Notes: generated by a model from the letters alone, not told the origin. A stretch of DNA of 64,000 nt from an uncultured Holophagaceae bacterium (GCA_903913215.1 CAIWKE010000020.1:31496-95495); one strand, 5' to 3'. Shown: positions 45,187-55,015, numbered from the stretch's first letter. Made by a program: numbers and translations.

Positions 45187-46341
45187 ATGACCAGCCTCTT
45201 TGCCTTCGATGACGCCACCTGCCAAGCCTTGGCGGAGGCCCACGGTACGCCTTGCTTTGCCTACTCCGGCGCGGTCGCGGCGGAGCAGTTCACCTCCCTG
45301 CGTGCTGTGCTGCCATCCCGGGTGCGGCTGGCCTATGCGGTGAAGGCGAACCCCCATCCGGAGCTGCTAAGCCGCTTTGCGGGCCTGGGCGCCAGCTTCG
45401 ACTGCGCGTCCATCGGTGAGCTGCATCGTGTTGAGGCCCTGGGGCTGCCCTCGGGCGGGACCTTCTTCGCCGGGCCAGGCAAGCGCCAAGAAGAGCTGCA
45501 GAAGGCCCTTGCCATGGGGGTGCGCATCCAGGCCGAAGGCTGGGAGGACCTGGACCGCATCGACGCCATCGTGGACCGCGAAACGGCTGTGAACCTGCGG
45601 GTGCATCCGGCCTTCGAGATCGACGAAGGCAACCGCATCATCGGCGGCAGCGGCCCCTCGGCCTTTGGCGTGGACGAGGAGCAGTTGCCGGACCTGCTGG
45701 CGCGGGCCGCAGGACTGCGCCATGTGCGCATTCGGGGCCTGCATGTGTTCGCCGCCAGCAATCAGCGGGACGCCTCGAAGTTGCTGGCCATCCACGGTGC
45801 GGTGCTGGACCTGGGCCAGCGCCTGCATGAGACCCACGGCTTGGCCTTCGAGCAGATCGACCTCGGAGGCGGGCTTGGGGTGGCGTATGCGCCCGAGGAG
45901 GTGCCCCTGGACCTGGCGCGACTTGGCCAGGGACTGTCAAATCTGCTGGCCCGCCATCCCTGGTTCCAGGGCGAGCTGATCCTGGAGCCGGGGCGGTTCC
46001 TGGCTGGCCCCTGCGGCATCTACCTGGCCCGGGTGGTACGGATCAAGGAGAGCCGCGGCTCCCGCTTCGCCATCCTGGAGGGGGGCATCAACCACCTCAT
46101 CCGTCCTCTGCTCACGGGCCAGGCCTTTCCTGTGAAAGCTGTGGGCAAGGGTTCCGGCGAGGTCGTGCACACCCTCGCGGGCCCTCTCTGCACCAGCTTG
46201 GACCGCCTGGGTGAGGTCGCCCTGCCGAGCCTGGAGGCCGGGGACCTCCTGGCCTTCGGTACCACCGGCGCCTACGGTCTCAGCGAAGGGATGACCCACT
46301 TCCTGAGCCATCCCGTGCCACCGGAAGTCTGGGTCGGCTGA
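45187..46341 (+). CDS. fold-type III PLP decarboxylase, LysA position but BtrK-like motifs
   Basis: A 384-aa PLP decarboxylase of the LysA/ornithine decarboxylase fold: PLP Lys53 in YAVKANPHPEL, GGGLGVAY (phosphate loop), EPGRFLAGPCG. Context at the end of a diaminopimelate operon predicts diaminopimelate decarboxylase. However, several canonical LysA motifs differ: HIGSQ reads HVFAASNQ, and the C-E-S-x-D block reads CTSLDR, as in the BtrK/exosortase-associated decarboxylase branch. So it may be a replaced LysA or a decarboxylase with another substrate. ATG 45187 chosen; GTG 45175 is in frame. Confidence 0.75.
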   Translation: MTSLFAFDDATCQALAEAHGTPCFAYSGAVAAEQFTSLRAVLPSRVRLAYAVKANPHPELLSRFAGLGASFDCASIGELHRVEALGLPSGGTFFAGPGKRQEELQKALAMGVRIQAEGWEDLDRIDAIVDRETAVNLRVHPAFEIDEGNRIIGGSGPSAFGVDEEQLPDLLARAAGLRHVRIRGLHVFAASNQRDASKLLAIHGAVLDLGQRLHETHGLAFEQIDLGGGLGVAYAPEEVPLDLARLGQGLSNLLARHPWFQGELILEPGRFLAGPCGIYLARVVRIKESRGSRFAILEGGINHLIRPLLTGQAFPVKAVGKGSGEVVHTLAGPLCTSLDRLGEVALPSLEAGDLLAFGTTGAYGLSEGMTHFLSHPVPPEVWVG

Positions 46342-46350
46342 AGAAAAAAA

Positions 46351-46580
46351 GGATTCACCACGAAGACGCGAAGCCGCGAAGTTAAGAGATCGGGCAAATT
46401 AAATGGTTCCATCGATCGGGCCTGAAATTTCCGCTCCGAGGGAAGAAATCGGTCAGCGTTGAATCGACGGGTGCCCTGACCTGTGGTCCCCCATTGAGGG
46501 CCACATCCCTGAGTCCGGCCGGTAGTCAGGGAACGCGTTGATTCATTTGCTTCGAGTATTTGAGTCTTCGTGGTGGATCC
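46351..46580. repeat. 230-bp element with 17-bp terminal inverted repeats and folded core
   Basis: GGATTCACCACGAAGAC (46351-46367) and the complement of 46564-46580 match at 16 of 17 positions, bounding most of the convergent gap between the decarboxylase and TPR genes. Inside, CCCTGAC (46474-46480) pairs with GTCAGGG (46525-46531), enclosing GTGGTCCC (46483-46490) / GGGCCAC (46498-46504): a nested stem suggestive of structured RNA. No coding potential is seen. It could be a MITE-like unit or a repeat palindrome split by an insert. Confidence 0.6.
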
Positions 46581-46588
46581 GTTTTCCT

Positions 46589-48388
46589 CTACCCGAGCAG
46601 GGTGATCCAGGCTGGGCGCTGCTCCTTGGGCAGGACCTTCACCTTTTCCAGGAGCTTGAGGCGGACCTGCCAGGTCTTGTCCGTGGGGAAGAGGGCACGG
46701 CCCCGGAGCAGATCTTCCTCGGCACTGTCCCACTTGGCCTGGGCGGCGTGGGCCGAGCAGAGGGCCAACTGCAGGCGGGCGGCGCGAGCCCGGAGGTTGG
46801 CGTCACTGGGCGCGGCCCGGAGGAGGGTGTCCATGACCTTGGCAGCAGCTTCCAGGTCGCCATCCTGCACGTGCTTCTGGTATTCCGCCAGGCTGGCTCC
46901 GGTGACGCCACCGGGCAGGCCGGCGCGGCTCTTCTCCAGCAGCTGGGCGGCGGCGGGGTCCCCAGGCAGCCGGGCCACTAGGGCCTCGGCCCGCAGGTAG
47001 GCTCGAAGTGGATCCGTGACCTGGGTGGCCTCGGCCTCCTGGCGGAGGGAGGCGGGGGACTCCGCCAGGTCCGGGGCGGTGGTCTGCTCGGCCAAGGGGG
47101 CTACGGCGGCTTGCCGGACGGCGCGCACCTCCTCCTTGAGGGCCTGGTCCTTGCGATAGCCGTGAAGGCCACCCAGGCCGAGGATCAGCACCACAAGGCC
47201 TCCAACAAAGCCCATGATGACCTTCGGGTTCTGGAGCCAGGGCATGTGGTTCGTGGCGCGGCGGAGTTGGTCCGGCAGGGAGAGGCCCTCGCGGGCGGGG
47301 GGGCTCTGTTTCGCCACTGTTTCGGGGATCTGGACGGCCTGGGCCCCGGAGCCATAAGGAGACTCCTCCATGGCCATGGCGATGCGCCCCTGGGTATCCA
47401 TAGCGGAGGCCAGGGGCGACCTGGGCTCCGGGGCTGGGCTGCCACTTGGGGTGGAGCTGGGCTTGCGGCAGCGCATGAGCCCTTGGAGGGCCAGACTATT
47501 ACCAGGATCGATTCCCAGGGCCTGCTGGAAGGTGAATGCGGCCTCCTCGTGGCGCTGCATGGTCAAGAGGTGTTCGGCTTGGCGCAACTTCAGGTCCAGA
47601 GCTTCGGCACCGCTGGGGGCCGGGGCGTTGGCCGGCGCAGCGCTGGGCGAGGGGGGCTGAGCTGGGGAAGGAGTCGGGACAGGCGCAACCGTCTCGCCCA
47701 GTTCGGCCCTGGCCTGCCGTAGGTAGCCCTCGATGTCCGAACGGGAGGGCTCCAGGACCAGGGCCCGGTCCCACTTGGTGATGGCCTCTTCGGTGAGCCC
47801 CATGTCGTAGAGCTGGACGGCCTCCCGCAGGAGCTTGTCGAAATCTTCGTCGGCGTGGTGGTCGTGGAGCTGAATGGGGGCAGGCGCCGCGGCGGCCTCC
47901 AGGGGGGAGCGGCCCAACTCCCGGCGCACGCCGTTGACATAGCCCCTGGCGAGAGCGTGGTTGGGATCCTGGGCGAGGACCATGTCCCACTTCCGCAGGG
48001 CGTCTTCCAACTGGCCCATGTCGTAGAGGGTGCAGCCTTCCGCCAGGAGGCGATCGGGGTCCATAGGGGTGGAATGGCTCGAGGGCCCCGGCTCGGGTGC
48101 TGGCTCAGGTGTTGGTTCGGGCCCGGGTGCTGGCTCTGGCTCGGGGTCAGGCAGGGGTGCCGCAGGGGCGGCCACGGTCGCGGGGGGCGGTGGCAGGGGG
48201 GTGGCGGCTTCCCGCTCCCGGAGGGCCAGGAGGTGCTGTCTCAGGTCCAACAGGCGCTGCCGGGCCTCGGCGTGGGCAGGCTGTTGTTTCAGGATGGCCT
48301 GCCAGATCTGGCCGGCCTTGACCATTTCCCCCTGGTTGAACAGCGCATCGGCTTGGCTGAGGTACGTGGAATAGGGATCAGAGGTCAT
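46589..48388 (-). CDS. TPR-repeat protein with one membrane helix
   Basis: A 599-aa protein. TPR-like units at about residues 8-50, 112-155, 182-228 and 260-305 (CTLYDMGQLEDALRKWDMVL, AVQLYDMGLTEEAITKWDRA) are separated by Pro/Ala/Glu-rich linkers. A single membrane helix lies near residue 395 (KVIMGFVGGLVVLILGLGG), with further TPR-like helices after it, probably periplasmic. It follows an FHA-domain gene by 8 nt, and both are likely part of one signalling or assembly unit. Function unknown. Confidence 0.75.
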   Translation of the reverse strand: MTSDPYSTYLSQADALFNQGEMVKAGQIWQAILKQQPAHAEARQRLLDLRQHLLALREREAATPLPPPPATVAAPAAPLPDPEPEPAPGPEPTPEPAPEPGPSSHSTPMDPDRLLAEGCTLYDMGQLEDALRKWDMVLAQDPNHALARGYVNGVRRELGRSPLEAAAAPAPIQLHDHHADEDFDKLLREAVQLYDMGLTEEAITKWDRALVLEPSRSDIEGYLRQARAELGETVAPVPTPSPAQPPSPSAAPANAPAPSGAEALDLKLRQAEHLLTMQRHEEAAFTFQQALGIDPGNSLALQGLMRCRKPSSTPSGSPAPEPRSPLASAMDTQGRIAMAMEESPYGSGAQAVQIPETVAKQSPPAREGLSLPDQLRRATNHMPWLQNPKVIMGFVGGLVVLILGLGGLHGYRKDQALKEEVRAVRQAAVAPLAEQTTAPDLAESPASLRQEAEATQVTDPLRAYLRAEALVARLPGDPAAAQLLEKSRAGLPGGVTGASLAEYQKHVQDGDLEAAAKVMDTLLRAAPSDANLRARAARLQLALCSAHAAQAKWDSAEEDLLRGRALFPTDKTWQVRLKLLEKVKVLPKEQRPAWITLLG

Positions 48389-48396
48389 GGGGTATC

Positions 48397-49038
48397 TCAG
48401 TGCAGCGGGAAGTCGTCGGTGCTGCGTACCAGCAGCATGAAGGTGCTATTGCCGCAGGTGAATTCCTGCTGGCTGCTCAACTGGACGGGCCCAGTGATGC
48501 GCTCGCCGTTGACCAGGGTGCCGTTGGTGGACTGCTGATCACTGATCCACACGGTGCCATCGCGGTGGATCTCCACCAGGGCGTGGCGGCGGGACGTCTC
48601 CGGGTCCTGGGTGATCACATCGCCCTCTTCCCGGCCGATGATGATGCGGGGGGTTTCCAGAACCTGAACTGTTGAAGCCTGGGGGCCCGAGAGAAAGGCC
48701 AAGCTGAAGCGCAGGCCCGGGGGGAGGCCCGTCACCTGAAGGCCCGCAGCGGCCAGCATGGCCTCGCGGTCCCGCTTGGCCGTGGTCTGGGCGGCCGAGG
48801 GAGGCAGTGGCGGGGTGGGCGCGTCCTGGGGCCGGCCCGGGGCCCGGTCCAGGGGCAGGTCCTGGGGCGCGGTGAGGAGGCTGGAGAAGGTTGGCTCCGG
48901 GGGCGGGGCAGAAAGGGGATTCAGGACCTCAAAGACATGGCTGCACTTCGGGCATTTGAAACGCTTGCTGCGGACCTCGCCAAAGCGGGTCTCGTCGTAT
49001 TGGAATCGGGCCTGGCAGGCCACGCACACCACAATCAT
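48397..49038 (-). CDS. zinc-ribbon plus FHA-domain protein
   Basis: A 213-aa protein. The N-terminal MJ0042-type zinc finger is VCVACQARFQYDE...FKCPKCSHVFEV; after a Pro-rich linker, a C-terminal FHA domain (about residues 120-205) shows IIIGREEGDVITQD, SRRHALVEI and STNGTLVNGERI, the Gly-Arg, Ser-x-x-His and Asn-Gly residues that bind phosphothreonine. No kinase is encoded in the window. It is the first gene of a pair with the TPR protein. Confidence 0.88.
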   Translation of the reverse strand: MIVVCVACQARFQYDETRFGEVRSKRFKCPKCSHVFEVLNPLSAPPPEPTFSSLLTAPQDLPLDRAPGRPQDAPTPPLPPSAAQTTAKRDREAMLAAAGLQVTGLPPGLRFSLAFLSGPQASTVQVLETPRIIIGREEGDVITQDPETSRRHALVEIHRDGTVWISDQQSTNGTLVNGERITGPVQLSSQQEFTCGNSTFMLLVRSTDDFPLH

Positions 49039-49131
49039 TTAGGAGGCCTTCCAAAGTAATGGGTGGGGGCTACACAGGGGTGCCAGCCGAGGAAGGCAAT
49101 GAAGCTCCCGTGAAGCAGAAGCAGTGTACCT

Positions 49132-49821
49132 CTACTTTTTCCGCGTGGCGAAGAAGCTGAACTCATTGCGCATGGGGACGCCCTCGGGCACCTTGAAGCC
49201 GGTCACCGCGGCGGGCAGGGGCTGGTTGATACGGAGGGCGCCCAACTCCAGGAACCAGGAGTCGCCGCTGCGCTCCACCCACTGCAGCTGGCGGGGGAGC
49301 CAGGACTCCTTGTCCACCCATAGATCCAGCGTCTGAAGGCGTTTGCGCAGGGAGAGGGTGCGGGGGGTCAGGGTGAGGTGCCAGGTGTTGGAGCTGTCCT
49401 TGGCGTCCGCCAGGGCGATCTGGAAGTAGTCCGACAGGTAGCTCAGCTTTTGGCCCAGGCCCAGGAACTTGCGATCGGCGTTCTTGAAGATGCCAATTTT
49501 CATAAGTTCGCCCTCTCGGGCTTCGGGGCTGTAGGAGAGCAGGGTCTTGGACGTCAGGTGGAGGATGAGGTCCTCCGGTGGCTGGAAGGCGAAGTGGGCG
49601 AAGTCCGAGCCCTGGAGAGAGAGGGTTCCCCGGGTCACTGAGGGGGTCCGCAGGAGGGCCCGACGCAGGGTGAGGGTGAAGGGGCACTGGAGGGTCTGAA
49701 CCTGCGCCTGGGCAGCATCGAAGCGCTCCACCACCTCCCGAAGGGGGGGCAGGGATTGGGCGGCGAGCGCGGTGGCGAGAAGCAGCAGGGTGGCGGCGCG
49801 TCGGAACATGGGATCCCTCAA
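49132..49821 (-). CDS. lolA: LolA-like outer-membrane lipoprotein carrier
   Basis: A 229-aa periplasmic protein: signal peptide (AATLLLLATALAAQSLP), then a half-barrel with VERFDAAQAQVQTLQCPFTLTLRR and SFFATRKK at the end. The pattern (G-x-L-x-L-x-x-x-x-F-x-x-P-x-x-L-x-x-x-S-x-T-L-x-x-Y-x-P) in GSDFAHFAFQPPEDLILHL and SKTLLSYSPEARE is LolA-like. Its start overlaps the upstream hydrolase stop by 4 nt; MFRRA four codons in is an alternative start. Confidence 0.72.
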   Translation of the reverse strand: MRDPMFRRAATLLLLATALAAQSLPPLREVVERFDAAQAQVQTLQCPFTLTLRRALLRTPSVTRGTLSLQGSDFAHFAFQPPEDLILHLTSKTLLSYSPEAREGELMKIGIFKNADRKFLGLGQKLSYLSDYFQIALADAKDSSNTWHLTLTPRTLSLRKRLQTLDLWVDKESWLPRQLQWVERSGDSWFLELGALRINQPLPAAVTGFKVPEGVPMRNEFSFFATRKK

Positions 49822-50597
49822 ACAGGGGTGACGGAGAGGGCGATGGGGTTCCGCTGGTGGGCCAGGTGGAGGGCCACGGTGCTCCCCCGGAGCACCTCCT
49901 CTGCTGCGAAACGGGCCAGATCTGGGTGGTTGTTGGACTCGCTGAGGTGGGCCAGCACCACCTGACGAAGGCGAGGGGCGCAGACCCGGCAGAGCAGCTC
50001 GGCCATAGAAGCATTACTGAGGTGGCCCACTCGGCTCAGGATGCGGGCTTTGAGGTGGGGGGGGTATTCGCCCTCCCGGAGCATGTCCACGTCATGGTTG
50101 GCCTCCAGCACCAGGAGGTCGAGATCCTGCAAGTGGTCCGCCACCAGGGCGGTGGGGTGGCCCAGGTCCGTGACCACAGCGCAGGCCTGGCCCCCGGCCT
50201 CCACACGGAAGGCCACGGGGTCCGCGGCATCGTGGGGCAGGGCGAAGGGCAGCACTCGCCAGCCCGCCCAGTCCGTCGGTTGGCCCGCGACCAGCTCGAT
50301 CCACCGCTCCGGGGGGATCACTACACCCTGGGCTTTTTCCGCTGCCCGACGGGTCTCAGCCGTGGCCAGGATGGCCCAGTGGGTGCGCCGCAGCACCACC
50401 CCCAGGGCGCCGATGTGGTCCGAGTGCTCATGGGTCAGGGCGAGGCCCTGGACCCGTCCCACCTCCTGGCCCAGGGCCTGAAGGCGCTGGCCGATCTGGC
50501 GCAAGGAGAGGCCAGCATCGATGAGGAGGGTGTGTTCACCGTCCGAAAGGGCGTGGCAGTTCCCCTTGGACCCTGAGGCGAGCGCGGCATAGTGCAT
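49818..50597 (-). CDS. metallo-beta-lactamase-fold hydrolase (YycJ/WalJ-like)
   Basis: A 259-aa cytosolic protein. ALASGSKGNCHAL at the N-terminus and the metal ligands THEHSDHIGALG are characteristic of YycJ. VVTDLGHPTALV and LEANHDVDMLREGEYP supply further ligands, followed by HLSNASMAEL and HLSESNN. YycJ proteins are predicted or shown nucleases near replication or cell-wall regulators. Divergent from the GNAT gene; overlaps the lolA-like gene by 4 nt. Confidence 0.88.
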   Translation of the reverse strand: MHYAALASGSKGNCHALSDGEHTLLIDAGLSLRQIGQRLQALGQEVGRVQGLALTHEHSDHIGALGVVLRRTHWAILATAETRRAAEKAQGVVIPPERWIELVAGQPTDWAGWRVLPFALPHDAADPVAFRVEAGGQACAVVTDLGHPTALVADHLQDLDLLVLEANHDVDMLREGEYPPHLKARILSRVGHLSNASMAELLCRVCAPRLRQVVLAHLSESNNHPDLARFAAEEVLRGSTVALHLAHQRNPIALSVTPV

Positions 50598-50625
50598 GAC
50601 CCAGGATAGCGCCTACACTATCCGC

Positions 50626-51144
50626 ATGACCGCAACCCCGCGACCCTCCACCCCACGACTCTCGACCCTCGCCGACCTCGAAACCCACGTGGCCCACCGG
50701 GTCGCCATGTTCAAGGACATGGAGATGGGCTCCGAGGAGGGCCTCAAGCGCATGGCTGAGTCCTTCCGCACCCAGCTGCGCAACTGGCTGGTGACGGGTC
50801 AGTGCCGAGGTCTGGTGATGGAGGAGAGCGGCAAGGCTGTGGCCAGCGTGCTGCTGCTCATGAAGGAGTCCGTGCCCACACCTGTGACGCCGCTTTCGGT
50901 GCGGGGCTACCTCTTCAATGTCTACACGGTGCCCTCCCACCGCCGCAAGGGCCTGGCCGCCCGGCTCACGGACGCCGCCCTGGAGCTGGCCCGGGACCTG
51001 GGCCTGGAGATCGTGGAGCTCCACGCCAGCCTGGAGGCCGAGGGCCTCTACCAGCGCATGGGTTTCGTGCCCACCAGCGAGATGCGCCTGGTGATGGGCG
51101 CCGGCATCAAGACGCCGAAGCAGTGGAAGCATCGTCGAACCTGA
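50626..51144 (+). CDS. GNAT-family acetyltransferase
   Basis: A 172-aa acyltransferase. The acetyl-CoA loop reads VYTVPSHRRKGLAARLTDAALELARDLG (motif A, RRKGLA), followed by LHASLEAEGLYQRMGFVPTSEMRL. Substrate unknown. The ATG at 50626 is chosen since the earlier in-frame ATG (50596) would sit on the start codon of the divergent hydrolase gene. The 3' end overlaps the convergent CPBP gene by 38 bp. Confidence 0.82.
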   Translation: MTATPRPSTPRLSTLADLETHVAHRVAMFKDMEMGSEEGLKRMAESFRTQLRNWLVTGQCRGLVMEESGKAVASVLLLMKESVPTPVTPLSVRGYLFNVYTVPSHRRKGLAARLTDAALELARDLGLEIVELHASLEAEGLYQRMGFVPTSEMRLVMGAGIKTPKQWKHRRT

Positions 51145-52006
51145 CCTCGTTCCTGGACGCTGAGCCCTTCCAGCGCCACAGCAGCAGGATCGCCGCGCCA
51201 CAGACCAGGACGCAGGGCAGGCTGGCCTCCAGGCCAAAGGCCCCTCCAGTGAGCCACTCGGGCTTGCCATGGAAGACCGGCGTCCAGTAGCCCTTGATAT
51301 CAGTGCTCCCACTGACGCCAAAGCCCAGCAGGCTGCCCTGGGCCCAGTTCCAGCCCAGGTGCACGCCGATGGGCAGGGCCAGGGAGCGGGTGCGCAGGTA
51401 GCAGAAACCCAGGAGGATCGCGGCGAGGGCGATGTTGACGGTGCCCCAGAGCTTGGTGGCGCCGTGCATGCCGGGGTTGCCCCAGTGCAGGAGGGCGAAG
51501 AGCCCGGCGAAGACCAGCTGGGCCACCCAGACGCCCCCGCCTTCCACGAGCCGCTGGAAGGGAAAGCCCCGGGTCATGATCTCCTCATTGAAGGCCACAC
51601 CCAGGAACACGAGGGCGGCCAGCCCCATCTGGCGTGGACCCACAGCAGCAGCCCGTTCCCAGTGGAAGCCGTCCAGGCCCCGCACCAGCAGGGCCGTGAG
51701 GAGGATCAGCAGGACGCCGCCCAGGCTGCCCAGCAGCAGGTCCCTCAGCCAGCGGCCGCCAAGGTGGAAGCCGAGATCGCGAAAGGAGCGTTTCTCCAGG
51801 CGCACGCAGATGAGGCTGGCGGTGGCCATGATGGCGGCGGCGACCCAGACGCCCCAGGCCCCCAGGCGCGGGACATGCAGGGCCTTCGCAAGGGCGCTCA
51901 CGGCCGCACCAAGGGCGAGGAACAGTGCGATGAAGCCAAGGATCTTCCAGCCGCTGCGGACGGAACCCTGCTTGTTGAGAAAGGACGCACTGAGCCATGG
52001 GGGCAT
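51107..52006 (-). CDS. CPBP intramembrane metalloprotease
   Basis: A 299-aa polytopic protein of the CAAX-protease/bacteriocin-processing (CPBP/ABI) family. Motif 1 EEIMTRGFPFQRL (Glu-Glu...Arg), motif 2 FAGLFALLHWGNPG (His) and motif 3 IGVHLGWNWAQGSLLG (His...Asn) are all present, so it should be catalytically competent. About 8 helices. Substrate unknown. Antisense 38-bp overlap with the GNAT gene at its 3' end. Confidence 0.88.
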   Translation of the reverse strand: MPPWLSASFLNKQGSVRSGWKILGFIALFLALGAAVSALAKALHVPRLGAWGVWVAAAIMATASLICVRLEKRSFRDLGFHLGGRWLRDLLLGSLGGVLLILLTALLVRGLDGFHWERAAAVGPRQMGLAALVFLGVAFNEEIMTRGFPFQRLVEGGGVWVAQLVFAGLFALLHWGNPGMHGATKLWGTVNIALAAILLGFCYLRTRSLALPIGVHLGWNWAQGSLLGFGVSGSTDIKGYWTPVFHGKPEWLTGGAFGLEASLPCVLVCGAAILLLWRWKGSASRNEVRFDDASTASAS

Positions 52007-52056
52007 GGATTCTCCTGGAAGACCGGGCTACGTCAGGATGTGGGACTGGTTGAGCC

Positions 52057-52677
52057 CTACATCACGCTGGCGGTCTCGGCAAAGGTCCGGGAGATCTCCA
52101 GGTATAGTTTCTCCTCGTTGGGCTTCAGGGCCGCGGCCCGGGCGAACCAGGTGGCGGCCTTCTTGCGCTGCCCCGCCACCAGCAGGGCCCGACCGAAGAG
52201 CAGGAAACGCTGCCAGTCGTCCTTCTCTAGGGTCGCCAGCACGCTCATGTAGCGCTCGGCCTCGTTCACCAGGCCCACCTCAGCCAGGTCCACGGCGGCG
52301 GAAGTGACGGCTTCCTTGTTCTTGGGATCCCGCGCCACGATCTTCTCGTAGCCTTCCAGGGCCTCGGACTTGTAGCCGTGCCGTAGCCAGGACTGGGCAA
52401 TGAGGCGCAGCACCTGGCCGTCCTTGGGCTCGCGTTGCTCAGCCTCACTGAAGGCGGCCAAGGCTTTGGGTTTGTCCATGGCCGCCAGATAGGCCCGGCC
52501 GCACTCGGCGAGATACTTCGCGTCTTTGGGCTTGAGCAGCTTGGCCCGGTCCGCGCAGGCCTCCAGGATGGCGCGGCGGTCCCCGGCGAAGAAGGCTTCG
52601 TCGAAGAGCACGACCGTTGGTTTCGGGGCCTGGGCCAGCAGGCTGAGGGAGGCGAGGACGAGGAGGGCGGGGCGCAT
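52057..52677 (-). CDS. exported TPR-like protein, paralogue B
   Basis: A 206-aa protein with a signal peptide (ALLVLASLSLLAQAP) and helical TPR-like repeats (AECGRAYLAAMDKPKALAAFSEAEQ; RFLLFGRALLVAGQRKKAATWFARAAA). Strongly similar in layout to the protein encoded just upstream (52686-53288): both have CADRA-LLxPKDAK near the N-terminus and AATWFARA/AARWFARA near the C-terminus. Probably periplasmic; function unknown. Confidence 0.78.
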   Translation of the reverse strand: MRPALLVLASLSLLAQAPKPTVVLFDEAFFAGDRRAILEACADRAKLLKPKDAKYLAECGRAYLAAMDKPKALAAFSEAEQREPKDGQVLRLIAQSWLRHGYKSEALEGYEKIVARDPKNKEAVTSAAVDLAEVGLVNEAERYMSVLATLEKDDWQRFLLFGRALLVAGQRKKAATWFARAAALKPNEEKLYLEISRTFAETASVM

Positions 52678-52685
52678 GGGGGATC

Positions 52686-53288
52686 CTAGTTCATTTCGGC
52701 GCCGTTGTCGGCGTAGGCGAGGGCGATGGCATTCCACATGCGCTCCTCCTGGGGCTTGGCCTGGCTGGCGCGGGCGAACCATCGGGCCGCGGCGTCCCGC
52801 CGCTGCTTGCGGAGGCAGGCGCGACCGAAGCTGATGCTGTTCTGCCAGTCCGAGGGATCCAGAATCCAGGCCCGCTCCATGAGCGCGTCGGCCTCCTTGG
52901 GCAGGCTGAAGTCCTGGAGGTTCACGGCGGCGCGAGTGAAGACGTTCTTGGCCTTGGGATCGGCAATCTGCATGTCGGCGATGGCCTTCAGGCCCTCGGG
53001 CTTGTGGTTGCCGCGGAGCCAGGCCACGGCGATGAGGCGGTGGACATCCCCATCCTTGGGGCTCTCGATGCGGGCCGCCTGGAAACACTCTTCAGCCTTG
53101 GCGCGCTCCCCGGCCACCAGAAAGGCCCGGCCGTATTCAGCGAGCATCTTGGCGTCCTTGGGCCGCAACAGGCGGGCCCGGTCTGCGCAGGCGCCGGCCA
53201 GTTTGTGGGGATCGCCCCGGAAGGCGGCTTCATCCAAACCCTGGGCCAGGAGCGGCAGGGCCAGCAGGCAGCAGGCAAGACGTCGCAT
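52686..53288 (-). CDS. exported TPR-like protein, paralogue A
   Basis: A 200-aa protein with a signal peptide (RRLACCLLALPLLAQG) and TPR-like repeats (CADRARLLRPKDAKMLAEYGRA; SFGRACLRKQRRDAAARWFARA). It lies 8 nt upstream of its paralogue, so the pair looks like a tandem duplication that diverged. No catalytic motif. Probably a periplasmic scaffold. Confidence 0.78.
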   Translation of the reverse strand: MRRLACCLLALPLLAQGLDEAAFRGDPHKLAGACADRARLLRPKDAKMLAEYGRAFLVAGERAKAEECFQAARIESPKDGDVHRLIAVAWLRGNHKPEGLKAIADMQIADPKAKNVFTRAAVNLQDFSLPKEADALMERAWILDPSDWQNSISFGRACLRKQRRDAAARWFARASQAKPQEERMWNAIALAYADNGAEMN

Positions 53289-53336
53289 GGAAACTCCAGT
53301 AGGGGTTCCCGCATCCTACCGCTTGGAGGAAAGAGG

Positions 53337-54875
<1,539 letters not shown>

Positions 54876-54967
54876 GGCAACTCCCGAAACAATGGGAAGG
54901 GCGACCTGGGCTATTGGGGATCAGCCACTAGTCTAACTCAGCCAGACCCCGGGCGCGGGCGGCAAAA

Positions 54968-54997
54968 GCCAGCCCCCGGCCTGGGCCGGGGGCTGGC
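54968..54997 (-). terminator. intrinsic terminator of the aspartase gene
   Basis: A 14-bp perfect GC-rich stem (GCCAGCCCCCGGCC / GGCCGGGGGCTGGC, 2-nt loop) lies 18 nt past the aspartase stop, and the minus-strand transcript continues with UUUU. Strong hairpin with a short U-run. Confidence 0.75.
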
Positions 54998-55015
54998 ATG
55001 CAGGCCAGTTCAGTC

